Shown here piece after piece: positions 33,758 through 44,001 of a DNA stretch of 64,000 nt. A program made the position numbers and the translations under genes. The notes under the pieces were generated by a model, which made no database searches, was not told the origin of the DNA, and saw only the letters and a list, made by a program, of their open reading frames with translations. The stretch comes from Lachnospiraceae bacterium (lineage in GTDB: Bacteria > Bacillota > Clostridia > Lachnospirales > Lachnospiraceae): contig JAJXRY010000002.1 in assembly GCA_021628825.1 (NCBI GenBank), positions 806,001 through 870,000 of the forward strand, in the 5' to 3' direction. Within the stretch, counting starts at the first letter, position 1; each line of letters opens with the position of its first letter.

Positions 33758-33894
33758 ATAAGCTTAAAGCAACCTTGTCAAGACTTGTTATGGCGGCTGT
33801 CTGGGGAGTAGCAATCACTACGTTAACCTCTACATCCCGTTTCTTGACATATCAGCCCAAAGGCGAAGAAGAATTAATGCGTAAATATCTTTAA
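33754..33894 (+). CDS. agrD: AgrD-type autoinducer precursor with Ser at the ring position
   Basis: 46 residues, intact, behind AAAGGAGGAAAAAGAG. An amphipathic leader (M-N-K-L-K-A-T-L-S-R-L-V) is followed by T-S-T-S-R-F-L-T-Y-Q-P-K-G-E-E-E-L. In clostridial AgrD proteins the signal is C-x-x-x-x directly before Y-Q-P; here that Cys is Ser, giving S-R-F-L-T. A five-residue lactone ring is predicted, as known for the Ser-type staphylococcal signal of S. intermedius. There is no Cys anywhere in the peptide, so a thiolactone is impossible. The acidic tail is the AgrB recognition part. Confidence 0.85.
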   Translation: MNKLKATLSRLVMAAVWGVAITTLTSTSRFLTYQPKGEEELMRKYL

Positions 33895-33948
33895 TTGTGT
33901 ACATATGCGGTGTAAAAGGGGATAAATTGTACATAATATGATATGCAA

Positions 33949-33987
33949 AAAGCCTCCGGCAGGACAACCTGTCCGGAGGTTTTTTTG
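33949..33987 (+). terminator. Terminator of second agr-type operon
   Basis: CCTCCGG and CCGGAGG, with an inner AGG/CCT pair and an ACAA loop, followed by T7. Confidence 0.92.
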
Positions 33988-34004
33988 TCTACATTAGGTA
34001 GTTG

Positions 34005-34033
34005 TTGTGAAATGGTACGAGATTTGGTATGAT
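34005..34033 (+). promoter_or_regulatory. Sigma-A promoter for GT-C gene
   Basis: TTGTGA, 17-base spacer, TATGAT, 44 bases before the ATG at 34077. Confidence 0.62.
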
Positions 34034-34076
34034 ACTGTTCAGAGTGATATATCCATATTGTTTAGGGGAAAATGCA

Positions 34077-35615
34077 ATGAATCGTCTGAAATGGGATCAA
34101 CAAAAACAGGAAAACTTGTGCATCATTTATATTTTATGGTGGCAGCAGTGGCAATTCTGCTGCTGGCAACGAGATCATCATTTCTTTATCCCTGCAATAA
34201 CTGGGATGATGCAAACAGTTATTTTTTTCCGTTGGTAAGGCGATTTTTTTAACGGAAAACTTCCCTATCGTGAGGTGTTCGATCAGAAGGGAATTCTGCT
34301 TTATTTCTTATATGGTCTGTGTTATCTCCTTTCCCATACCACGTTTGCCGGAGTTTTCGTGATGGAATGTATTCTGGCATTTTTTGATCTGTTGGGAATG
34401 TATCGGATTTTACTTCTTTATATGAAAAGAAATACCGCACTTATTCTGACACCGCTTCCACTTGCTATGGTGTTTGCTTCGTATAGCTTTTTACTGGGGC
34501 GGAGCTGCAGAAGAAATTTGTCTGCCGTTTTTTTGCTGTGGGGGGCTGTATCTGGGATTGCGTTATTTTTAAGACGGAGTACCCGCAGAAAGCAAGGGAC
34601 AGCCGGACCTTGCTGATTGCAGGCGTTCTGGCAGGTGTGATTGCGAATATTAAATTTACGGTGTTGGGATTCTTCTTTGCATGGATGATGTGGGTGGCCT
34701 TTTCCTGCCTGATGCGGAAGGATGTGAAACGTGCCTTTGTGTCCTGTGGCTGGTTTCTGCTTGGCATGGCGATCCCGTTTGTGCCGGGGCTTATTTATTT
34801 TGGCGTGCGCGGTGCGTTATATGACTGGTATTGGGGATATGTTTATATTAATGTGTTCCTGTATAGTAATCTGGACGGCGCAGGTCCTTCCATCGGAGAG
34901 AGAATCTACACGCTTGTGAAAATCCTGTATTGGCTGATCCGTGTGAATTTCCTGTATTATATTGCGATTATTCCGGGACTGTTTGCGATGCTTCTGGAAA
35001 AGAAACAGAAGTGGATGACCCGTCTGTTTGTACCGGTGCTCTTTGGATTTCTGTTCCTTGGAATTTACATCGGAGGTTCCGAGCTTCCTTATTATGCACT
35101 GCCGCTTGGCGTATTTACGGTCTGCGGATTTATTCTGCTTGGGAAGCTGGCAGAGTGGGTGATACAGAAGCTAAAGAAATCTTCCGACCGGTCTGCTGCA
35201 AAGTGGCTGCAGGGGATTTTTATGGTGGCTGCGATTGGGGGTAAGCGTGCTGATTGTATATCTGAATTCGATCAATATTCCTTATATGAAGATGAAGCGC
35301 GAAGATCTGTTTCTGTACCATTTTAAAGAAATTGTGGAGCAGTCGGAGAATCCGACCCTGTTAAATATCGGATGTCTGGATGCCGGATTGTATACGGTGT
35401 GTGATATCGTGCCGACGTGCCAGTGGTTCCAGACGCAGACCATTAATTCGGATGTGGTATATCAGGAGCAGGAGCGGTATATCCGGGAAGGACAGACGGA
35501 ATATGTCCTTGCCAGGGACAACTACCCGGAGGTAATCTGGGAGCAGTATGATCTGGTGGCCGAAGAAGAATTTGATGATGGAAATTATGTAAGTACCTAT
35601 TATCTTTTTCCATAG
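34077..35615 (+). CDS. Multi-TM GT-C-like glycosyltransferase (frame breaks)
   Basis: ATG 34077 follows TTAGGGGAA. The first TM helix is followed by N-W-D-D-A-N-S-Y-F-F and later N-G-K-L-P-Y-R-E-V-F-D-Q-K-G, the first-loop pattern of GT-C membrane glycosyltransferases of the PMT/DUF2029 type. About ten TM helices and a soluble C-terminal domain follow. Breaks at 34110 (A5), 34237 (T6), 34500-34560 and 35240 (G5) are bridged to give about 512 residues. Likely adds a sugar from a lipid carrier to an extracytoplasmic acceptor. The donor and acceptor are unknown. Confidence 0.68.
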
Positions 35616-35674
35616 AAAATAGAGTCTGAATAGTTACTGGAATTTTTAAAATAGACGCATGAGGGGATAGAATC

Positions 35675-37480
35675 GTGAAGTTGAAAGAGAAAAAGACCTT
35701 ATTCATACAGGCAGGGAAAAAGCCTTTTTTTACATCCTGGGCATTGATGAAAGCGGCACGAATGGAGTCGGGAAACATATTTACGCTGATTTTTCTTCCT
35801 GCTGGCCTTCTTCTTTTTACCGGGAGGTTGATAGGAAACTTGCTGCTTCACAGAAAGCAGACCGCAGAATGAAGGTGGTATCGGCAGTTTTGGCAGTGAT
35901 TTATACGCTGTGTTATATGCTGTTGGATGCGTCACATTATATTGAAGCGTTAACCAACCGGATGTTTCGGCTTGGAATTCTTGCAGCAGCTGCAATTGGT
36001 TTCTGGTCCCTGTTTGATGCATTGCTGAAATTCCTGTTCCTTTGGGTTACAGAGAAGGAGAAGATGAAGGAGCTGTTCTGCGAAAAGGAACCGGATAAAA
36101 GCCGGAATCCTTTTTGCTACGCATCCATTGGCGGCCACCTTCCTTGTCTGTCTGCTTGGATGGCTTCCTTATTTCCTGTACCAGTTTCCCGGAATTATGA
36201 CGCCGGACAGCATTAACCAGCTTGAGCAGGTGCTGGGCGTGGTTTCCTACAGTAATCATCATCCATGGGTACATACGCTGCTGATCAAGGTCTTTTATTC
36301 CATTGGCTTTGCGATAACGGGAAATATGGTATCAGCAATGGGCTTTTATACCTTTGCACAGATGTGTATCATGGCATTCAGTGTCGGATATTTTGTTTCA
36401 TCCATGCGGTTCCTGCATCTGAAAGCGGGATGGTGTATCGTAATGGCGCTGGTATTTGCAATCCTGCCATACCATGCTGTTTATGCGGTTACCGTGTGGA
36501 AGGATATTCCGTTTGCAGCAGCCGTGCTGGTCTTTATTACCTCCCTGTTGCGGCTGCGGAATGAAGAAAAATGGCAGCATGCCGTACTGTTTGCGTTAAG
36601 TGGAGCAATGATGTGCCTGTTCCGCTCCAACGGCTGGTATGCATTTCTGGTATGTATTCCTTTTTTCGTTGTTTCTTTCTGGAAAAAGCAGCGGAAAGTG
36701 GTCGGACTTCTGGCTGTTTCCCTGCTTGCAGCAGTTGTGGTGAAATATCCGGTAATGAATGGATGTCAGGTGACGCCTCCGGATTTTGTAGAATCCCTGT
36801 GCATTCCTGTTCAGCAGGTTTCGTATGTTCTTGCCAATGACCGGGAACTGTCTCCGGAACAACTGGAATTGATTGATGCGGTGATTGACCGTAACTATGT
36901 GAAGGACCTGTATAACCCGGAATTTGCGGATAATATGAAGGAGCTTGTCCGCGCCGGACATCCGGAATATCTGGAAGCACATAAAAAAGAATTTTTCAAG
37001 CTGTGGCTCGATCTGCTGATCCGATATCCGGGTGATTATCTGGAGGCCTATATCCAGCAGACAAACGGATACTGGTATCCGGATTCTTATTATCCGGTGG
37101 CTGATGCGGAAGGCGTCAGTGCAACGAAACTGGGCGTTTCCCATACACCGCTGATCCGGGGTCCTCTGGTTGTGAAGGGCAAAGAAATTGCCGTAAAGCT
37201 TGGAAGCATGGTGCCGGTATACGGTACGTTATGGAGCATGGGAGTTGCTTTCTGGATCTTATTGCTGATGATAGGCTGTGTATTAGTGCGCCGGGAAGAG
37301 GGAAAGCTTCTTTATGCACTTCCGTGTCTGTTATTATGGGGAACGGTCATGATTGCCACACCGGTGGCAACGGAGTTCCGGTATGTTTATTTCCTGATGC
37401 TGTGCATGCCGTTTTATCTATGCATGATGGTGTTGGAGGAACCGTCCCAAAGCTGTATAGACGCTCGCCCGGAAATATGA
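35675..37480 (+). CDS. DUF6020-like multi-TM protein (frame breaks)
   Basis: GTG start behind TGAGGGG. The N-terminus is soluble, followed after breaks near 35720 (T6) and 36112 by a membrane domain. The loop L-Y-Q-F-P-G-I-M-T-P-D-S-I-N-Q-L-E-Q and S-N-H-H-P-W-V-H-T-L resembles clostridial DUF6020 membrane proteins, which look like GT-C enzymes. A large extracytoplasmic loop (about 36760-37190) contains E-L-S-P-E-Q-L-E-L-I-D. About 602 residues. Its place beside another GT-C-like gene suggests surface glycan assembly. The family assignment is from memory of the pattern, not from a search. Confidence 0.6.
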
Positions 37481-37486
37481 TATAAT
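37458..37486 (+). promoter_or_regulatory. Promoter for FAD oxidoreductase gene
   Basis: TAGACG, 17-base spacer, TATAAT, overlapping the 3' end of the preceding gene and 38 bases before the next start. Confidence 0.58.
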
Positions 37487-37524
37487 GAGCCTTAAAAGGT
37501 AAATAGAAAGGCGGTTAATCTGGA

Positions 37525-39106
37525 ATGAAGAAAGCCCTGATTATTGGTGCAGGACCTGCAGGCCTTACTGCAGCGTATGAATTACTTACGAAATCAAAGG
37601 ATATCGAGGTAATTGTATTTGAAGAAAGCGACTATTTTGGAGGTATTTCAAAGACAGTCAATTATAAAGGAAACCGTATGGATATGGGAGGGCATCGTTT
37701 CTTCTCTAAAATTCCGGAGGTAAATGCCTGGTGGGATCATATGCTTCCTATGCAGGGAGCGCCGACCTACGATGATATTGTATTAAAGCGGGAGATGCCT
37801 GTGCATAAGGGCGGGCCGGATCCGGAAAAGGAAGATCGTGTTATGCTGACAAGACACCGTGTTTCCCGTATCCTGTTTGATACCAAGTTTTATGACTATC
37901 CGATTTCCTTAAAGCCGGAAACCTTTAAGAACTTTGGCGTGCTGACTACCCTGAGGGTAGGCTTCAGCTATCTGGGATCCATGTTCCATAAGCTGCCGGA
38001 GGATAATCTGGAAAATTTCTATATTAACTGCTTTGGCAGGAAGCTGTATTCCATGTTCTTTGAGTACTATACAGAGAACCTCTGGGGACGTCATCCCAGT
38101 GAGATCGATGCTTCCTGGGGTGCACAGAGAACCAAGGGACTTTCCATTATGGGAATCCTGAAGGATTTCTTTGGCAAGCTTTTCAAGGTAAAGAACCGTA
38201 AGGTCAATACCTCCCTGATTGAGGAATTCAAATATCCAAAGCTTGGTCCCGGACAGCTCTGGGACGTAACTGCAGCTGAGGTTGAAAAGCTTGGCGGTAC
38301 GATCATCAAAAATGCAAAGGTTACGAAACTTCACAAGAATGCGGATAATGTGCTGACCTCCCTGACCTATGAAAAAGGATGGACAGGAGTTCACCATGGA
38401 AGGTGATTACTTCATTTCTTCCATGCCGGTGAAGGATCTGGTTGGCGGTATGAACGATGTACCGGCAGAGCCCGCAAGGATTGCCAAGGGACTTCCTTAT
38501 CGTGACTATATGACGCTTGGCGTACTGGTACCTAAGATCAATCTTGTAAATAAGACTAATATTAAGACCATTAACAATATTGTTCCGGACTGCTGGGTTT
38601 ATGTACAGGATCGTAATGTGAAGTTGGGACGTTTCCAGATTTATAATAACTGGTCTCCTTATATGATTAAGGATCTTGAGCATACGGTATGGATCGGTCT
38701 TGAGTACTTTGTCAATGAAGGCGATGAATACTGGAACATGACCGAGGAAGAGTTCGCGAAGATCGGTGTCAGTGAAATGATCAAGCTTGGTCTGATTGAC
38801 AGTCCGGATGTGGTTCTGGATGTTCATATGGAGAAGGTGAAGAAAGCTTATCCGGCATACTTTGATACCTATGATGAGATGGATAAGCTGGTGGATTACT
38901 TAAGCTCAATTGAGAATCTGTACTGTGTTGGACGTAATGGTCAGCATCGTTATAACAATATTGACCACTCTATGGTTACTTCCTTTGAAGCGGTTAAGAA
39001 TATTTTAACCGGAAGCAAAGACAAGAAGAACATCTGGAGTGTCAACACGGAGCAGGAATATCATGAGACTTCCAACGAAGAAGGAAATGAAGCTGAGGTT
39101 GATTAA
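37525..39106 (+). CDS. FAD-dependent oxidoreductase, UDP-galactopyranose-mutase/HemY-like (one frame break)
   Basis: The N-terminal dinucleotide-binding fold is I-I-G-A-G-P-A-G-L-T-A-A-Y-E with a terminal E in V-F-E-E-S. It is followed by Y-F-G-G-I-S-K-T and M-D-M-G-G-H-R-F-F, typical of the NAD(P)-binding_8/amino-oxidase group used in sugar biosynthesis loci. The C-terminal N-L-Y-C-V-G-R-N-G-Q-H-R-Y-N-N-I-D-H-S closes the FAD site. The frame breaks at an A5 run near 38373; about 526 residues when joined. Proteins of this type often sit in glycan clusters, but UDP-Galf formation is not shown by the sequence. It is a single transcription unit with its own promoter and terminator. Confidence 0.82.
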
Positions 39107-39120
39107 TAAAGAATAAAGAT

Positions 39121-39159
39121 ATCCCCGATAAATCAAAGTGTTTATCGGGGACATTTTTT
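39121..39159 (+). terminator. Terminator after FAD oxidoreductase
   Basis: TCCCCGATAAA and TTTATCGGGGA, 8-base loop, then CATTTTTT. Confidence 0.92.
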
Positions 39160-39205
39160 ATGAGTTTGTTTTGTGATAAAACTCTTAAAATTTTCAATTC
39201 ATGTT

Positions 39206-40188
39206 TTACTTACGGAACAGGGACTGTCTTGCTCCGTGGTTGGCTTCTCTGTGATGCAACGTATCATCTACGGTATCCATACGAAGTCCGGCATCAATGA
39301 AGTCACAGTATTTACAGAAGGTATAATCTGCACGGCTTGTCCGGATATCCTTACGAAGCTTCTGATACTGTGGAGAATTCCAGGCTTCCTTTAACGGAGT
39401 TTTCGTAAGGTCTGCCAAGGTGGTTGCTTCGAAGTTGTCGCAGCAGCAGATTCCCATACGGCCGTCCGGGAAGATGAACATATCGGTGTAAGGCATCAGA
39501 CAGGTTTCTTTAATGATCTTGATGTCATTGGTCTTGTTCGGAGCGCTTCCGGCACGGTTGCTCAATACGGCATCCATGTATCGCATCTGGATCAGCAGTT
39601 CGACATCCTTGAATTCTTCCGGATGGGACTTCGCATATTCGTAAATTTCTTTCACATTATCATGCAGCTTCATATCTCTACAGTAGTTGTTAATAATAAG
39701 CTGGTTGACATAGGGGATGATCTCCTTTACCTTGTCTACGGTAAGAAGCAGGCCGTTACTGGAAAGGAAGATGAAGCTGTGGGGAAGCTTCTCTCTGCAA
39801 TATTTATGAAATTCTACAATTCTGGTATCCAGAAAAGGCTCATTGTTACCATAAAGTGTCAGGTGGCCGGTGTATCCCCAGTCGGCAAGCTGGTCAATAA
39901 TACTGTAAAATAAAGAATCTTCCATACGTTTGTATGGACGCTTCTCAGCATTTTTGTTTGCGGTACAGAAGGAACAGGTGCTGTTGCAGCGGTTGATGGT
40001 TTCCAGGTTAACCACAAGCGGCATCGGCGGTTCTTCTGTGGACAGGAAATAATCGATATATTCCTGTTGTAATTTATTTCTGGTGGAACGCTGCAGCTTT
40101 AAATAGCTGTCAGAAGAAAGGTTGGGAAAATATTTTTTTGAAGATTCCAACCAATGACTCCACCAAAATTATGATATTTTACTGACAT
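39206..40188 (-). CDS. Radical SAM/SPASM-domain enzyme
   Basis: The 4Fe-4S motif C-N-S-T-C-S-F-C (CxxxCxxC) follows V-V-N-L-E-T-I-N-R; glycine-rich SAM contacts appear in L-Y-G-N-N-E-P-F-L. The C-terminal SPASM-like region has G-I-C-C-C-D-N and F-C-K-Y-C-D-F, enough Cys for an auxiliary cluster. From the TTG at 40150 the protein has 314 residues. A better start is the ATG at 40188, 8 bases after AAGAGGAG; adding one T near 40168 makes M-S-V-K-Y-H-N-F-W-W-S-H-W-L-E-S-S join in frame. SPASM enzymes modify peptides or sugars; the substrate is unknown, and no precursor peptide was seen next to it. Confidence 0.85.
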
Positions 40189-40276
40189 GTCAAATCTCCT
40201 CTTTGGATCTTTTTTTAAATTGGTTCCGAATAGTTATATCCTAACATTGATTTTATGGGGCGTCAAGTTAATAGCG

Positions 40277-40306
40277 TTGCAATAAGGGCCTGAGTCGTGC
40301 TAAAAT
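40277..40306 (+). promoter_or_regulatory. Promoter of the DUF6056 operon
   Basis: TTGCAA, 18-base spacer, TAAAAT, 29 bases before the ATG at 40335. Confidence 0.6.
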
Positions 40307-40334
40307 AGACTGATATATTGCGGAGGAAATGACA

Positions 40335-41784
40335 ATGACTTCTTTTTTGGAAAAACATCGGAAAGGAATTTTTACAGGTACGGTCCTGATCTCCTTTTTG
40401 ACGATACTCATCTATAATTTTCTGACCCCTCACTATACGGATGATTATGCGTATGCGTTAGAGGTGCGGGAGGCGGAATCCCTGTGGGATCTTGTAAAGC
40501 AGCAGTACGTGGAATACATGTATCATAACTGCAGAGTGATCGGACAGTTTAATCTGCGTGTGTTCCTGTCGATGGATAAATGGGTATTTAATATTGCAAA
40601 CAGTGTGATGTTTGTGGCCCTTGTCCTGCTGATTTATGCTTCCGTAAAACGCAAGAAGAAGCATGATATTTTTTTGTCCTGCTGTTAAGTCTTGCTTTTT
40701 GTATGGAGATATTCGGTACGGTTTGGAGAAACCATGCTCTGGCTGTGCGGTTCCTGTAATTATTTATGGGGAAGTGTCATCATGGTTGGATTCCTCGTAT
40801 GGTACCGGCATCAACTGGAACGCACCGGAAATGCGATGAAGCATCCGGTACTTACGGCGATTCTTGGCTTTGGGTTCGGACTTGCGGCAGGATGGTGTAA
40901 TGAAAATACTTCTGGCGGCGTTTTTCTGGCGTGGCTTTTCTTTACCTGGATTTATCTGATGAACTGGAACGCAGATTTGGCGAAAGGCAGCAGTGGGGAA
41001 TCCTGGCTGATGCGGATAAAAACAAGAGTACAGGCGTATATGATTACTTCGGGAGCCGGAGTGGTCTGTGGACTTCTGGCAATGGTGCTGTGTCCGGGAA
41101 TCCGGAGCCGTGTGGATGATACGGATGAAACGTTTACCGGGCTTGCCAAATTGCTTTCCCGTTTTTATAAAATTACGGTATCCATTGAGGAATTGTTTGC
41201 GGAAGTATTGATTCTTTTATTGATTGCGATAGTGATTCTGGTATTGCAAAAAGAAGTGGGCGAACTGGAAAGCGGTTGCATCGAATGAGTCGGTCGTTTT
41301 TTTCTGCTGGTGGTACTGGCAACCTGTTATGCATTGATTGTGATTCCGCCTCCGACACCAAGAGCCTATTATGGAGCTGGTGTATTCCTTTTCATTGCCT
41401 GCATTCAGGCAATCCAGGACTGCGATAAGAAGGAATTCGCGGTGGCGTTACTGCGTTACGGTCTTGTAGCGGTATTGTGTTTATGGCTGATCTTTACCTA
41501 TTTTAATAATATGATTAATCTCTGGCGTATCAACCGTGAGAATAACGAGCGTATTGAACTGATTGTCAATACCGGTGAGAACAATGGGGGAAGCGGCAGC
41601 GTAGTGGTTCCAAAGTTCCGTGAGGAGTTTCAGAATCCCTACAGCACGGCGCATGACTCGGATATGACGGATGATCCGGACTTCTGGATCAACCGGTTTT
41701 TATGAGTCCTATTATCATGTGGACTCGGTAACCGCCATTCCCCGTGACGAATGGGATGAGCTATATGGAGAGAAGGAAGAATGA
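40335..41784 (+). CDS. DUF6056-like multi-TM protein (frame breaks)
   Basis: ATG 40335 is preferred over 40329 because GGAGG then has 8-base spacing. A first TM helix is followed by P-H-Y-T-D-D-Y-A-Y-A and N-C-R-V-I-G-Q-F-N-L-R, the loop signature of clostridial DUF6056 proteins. About eight TM helices follow. Breaks at 40670 (T7), 41275 and 41697 (T5) are bridged to an end at 41784, about 483 residues. The stop overlaps the next gene's ATG (ATGA). The Asp-Asp pair after TM1 is shared with GT-C enzymes, so an unrecognised glycosyltransferase is possible. Confidence 0.65.
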
Positions 41785-42957
41785 TCATTTTAAAAAAATC
41801 CTTGGTCTGGTATTCTGGCTGTTGGTAATCCCTGTGGGATTGGGACTTTTGTTCCGGAAGGCGCCTAAAAGGGAGCAACTGCCGGAGAAGCTGCAGACAA
41901 CAGGTGTGATGTTATTAATTGGATATCTTTTACTGTTTGCTCTTTTGGAGATCGTTGGAATTCCGGTGATGCTGTTTTCTGTTTATCATGGCTATTCCAG
42001 AATGGTGATTCTTTATGCTGTTTTGCTGGTCTTAGGAGCGGGAACCGGTTATGGGTTCTGGATATACAGAAAGAAAAAAGCACAGAAACGATCCGGGGCT
42101 GTGGAAGAAACGAACCGTTTCCAGTGGTTTCGAAAGGAACCTTATGATACCTGGGAGGGAAGACTTCTTCTTATCCTGTTTCTGCTGCTTGTCGGATTCC
42201 AGCTTTACATGGCATTTACGAGGGCTTCGTTTGACGGAGATGATGCGTATTATGTAGTACAGGCTCTGACCGCACAGCAGACGGATACCCTGTACCGGAT
42301 TGATCCGAACCGTGGGGTGAGCGTGCCTCTTGACGCCCGTCATGCATTGGCACTTTTCCCGATCTGGGAGGCATTTGTCGGAACTATGTGCGGTATTCAT
42401 GCGACGATCATGGCGCATAGTGTGGTTCCTTTGCTTCTGATTCCGTTAACGTATCTGATTTATTATGAAATCGGGCGTGAATTGTTCTGTAATAAAAAGC
42501 GTCTGCTTCCGATGTTTCTGGCATTGATGGCACTCTGGCAGATGTTTGGAAATGTGTCGATTTATACGACAGAGACCTTTTTCCTGACGCGTACCTGGCA
42601 GGGGAAGTCCTTTGCAGGAAACTTTATTATTCCTGCAGTGTTCTGGATCTTTCTGTGTCTTTCCGTGAGAGTGACCGGGAAACTCGGCAGAAGGTGGATT
42701 TCAGTGTAGAAGTTAATTCAGAAAGAAAAAGCAGGAAGCTTCCAAGAGGGAATAGCGGCAGCTTATGGATGATGCTTACCCTGCTTAATCTGGCAGCAGG
42801 AGCGAGCAGTTCTTTAGCGGTACTCTTAAGTTGTGCATTGACGATGGGGCTTGGTGTGCTGCTGACGATCCGGAGCCGCAGATTCCGGAATCTGATTTAT
42901 GCAGGACTGAGCTGTATACTGGGTGGTGCTTATGTTTTGTTGTATATGATGTTGTAA
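41781..42957 (+). CDS. DUF6077-like multi-TM protein (frame breaks)
   Basis: I choose the ATG at 41781 because it overlaps the previous stop (ATGA) behind GAGAAGGAAG. One base fewer in the A7 run at 41792 then gives M-I-I-L-K-K-I-L-G-L-V-F-W-L-L. The protein has TM helices, then F-D-G-D-D-A-Y-Y-V-V-Q and D-P-N-R-G-V-S-V-P-L-D-A-R-H-A-L-A, as in DUF6077 membrane proteins. A break at 42652 (T5) leads to the final helices. About 391 residues. Function unknown. The D-G-D-D loop after a TM helix again recalls GT-C enzymes. Confidence 0.62.
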
Positions 42958-43203
42958 GTTGGGGAATAATTTGGAACCCATTTGTAAAATCGCTGTTTCA
43001 TAGATTAAGTTTTATGTATGTGGTTGCTTTGTTATATAAAAATTATGATTCTGTTTGAATGTAGATGTTTATAGAAAGTAATTTTGCATGGATCTGAATC
43101 GTTGCAGGTTATGATAGGAATGGTCAGATGTAAGAATGTCATCTGAGTTTGATTTGAGCTGTATCAGATGATTAAATGAGGAAAACAGAAAGGGCTTGTG
43201 CAC

Positions 43204-44001
43204 ATGTTTGGAATCTTTATGGAAAGCCTTGTGATTTTTAAATTGTATACAGGACTCCGGGGATTGTTCGTACTTTCCCTGCTTGCGTGGATTTATCTGC
43301 TGTTTCGTGAAAAGGACAAGACGATCCGGGCTTTATTTGTCTATGCGCCGATTCTGATCTTGGTTGTATTCTTGTTTCCTTTGAGCCGGAAGTTTTTTGT
43401 GGCAGCAGGTCTGGATGGAGAGACATATTACCGGGTGATCTGGACGATTCCCATGGGCATGGTGGCAGTTTATGGCGGGTGTTCCCTTTTTGCACGTTTC
43501 CGGAAGATCGGAACAGTTGTGATCGGAGCATGTATTATTCTGCTTGGCACATACGTTTATCATGGAACCTATATTTCAAAAGCAGAGAATCTGTATCACA
43601 TTCCGGATTCGGTGATTCATGTATGCGATTATATTGGAAATAAGGATGCCGATGATATGGTTACCGCGCTGTTTCCGGATGAAATGATTCATTTCGTGCG
43701 CCAGTACGATGCGACGATCCGTATGCCCTATGGAAGGGATATGCTGGTGGAGCAGTGGAACTATTATCAGCCGGTGCATGACATTATTAAGAATAACGAA
43801 GTGCTTCCAATGGAAGAGCTTTTGACAGAAACACGTAAGGAATACTGTCAGTATCTGGTTTTCCGGGAGGATCAGCAGATGGACCGGACGCCGGAATCCT
43901 GCGGGCTGGTCTGCAGGGCTAAGATGGATGGCTATGTGATCTATGAAGATACGGAAGTGACAGAGATTGTTACGGAGTGGAAAAATACATATGGTGTTTA
44001 A
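43204..44001 (+). CDS. Unrecognised membrane protein with soluble C-terminal domain
   Basis: About 265 residues, intact. There are four TM helices in the first 140 residues (L-F-V-L-S-L-L-A-W-I-Y-L-L, then P-I-L-I-L-V-V-F-L-F-P, I-P-M-G-M-V-A-V-Y, V-I-G-A-C-I-I-L-L). A soluble domain follows with H-V-C-D-Y-I-G and R-Q-Y-D-A-T-I-R-M-P-Y-G-R. The soluble part resembles the C-terminal domains of GT-C-like proteins in this cluster, so it may be the C-terminal half of a DUF6077-type protein encoded separately or cut off by upstream decay. I do not assign a function. It overlaps the MBOAT gene by 11 bases. Confidence 0.6.
   Translation: MFGIFMESLVIFKLYTGLRGLFVLSLLAWIYLLFREKDKTIRALFVYAPILILVVFLFPLSRKFFVAAGLDGETYYRVIWTIPMGMVAVYGGCSLFARFRKIGTVVIGACIILLGTYVYHGTYISKAENLYHIPDSVIHVCDYIGNKDADDMVTALFPDEMIHFVRQYDATIRMPYGRDMLVEQWNYYQPVHDIIKNNEVLPMEELLTETRKEYCQYLVFREDQQMDRTPESCGLVCRAKMDGYVIYEDTEVTEIVTEWKNTYGV

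Noticed and set aside
43020..43060. Promoter-like TTGCTT...TATGAT before the unrecognised membrane gene
   Set aside because: The spacing is about 15 bases and the elements are far from the start codon; too weak to call.
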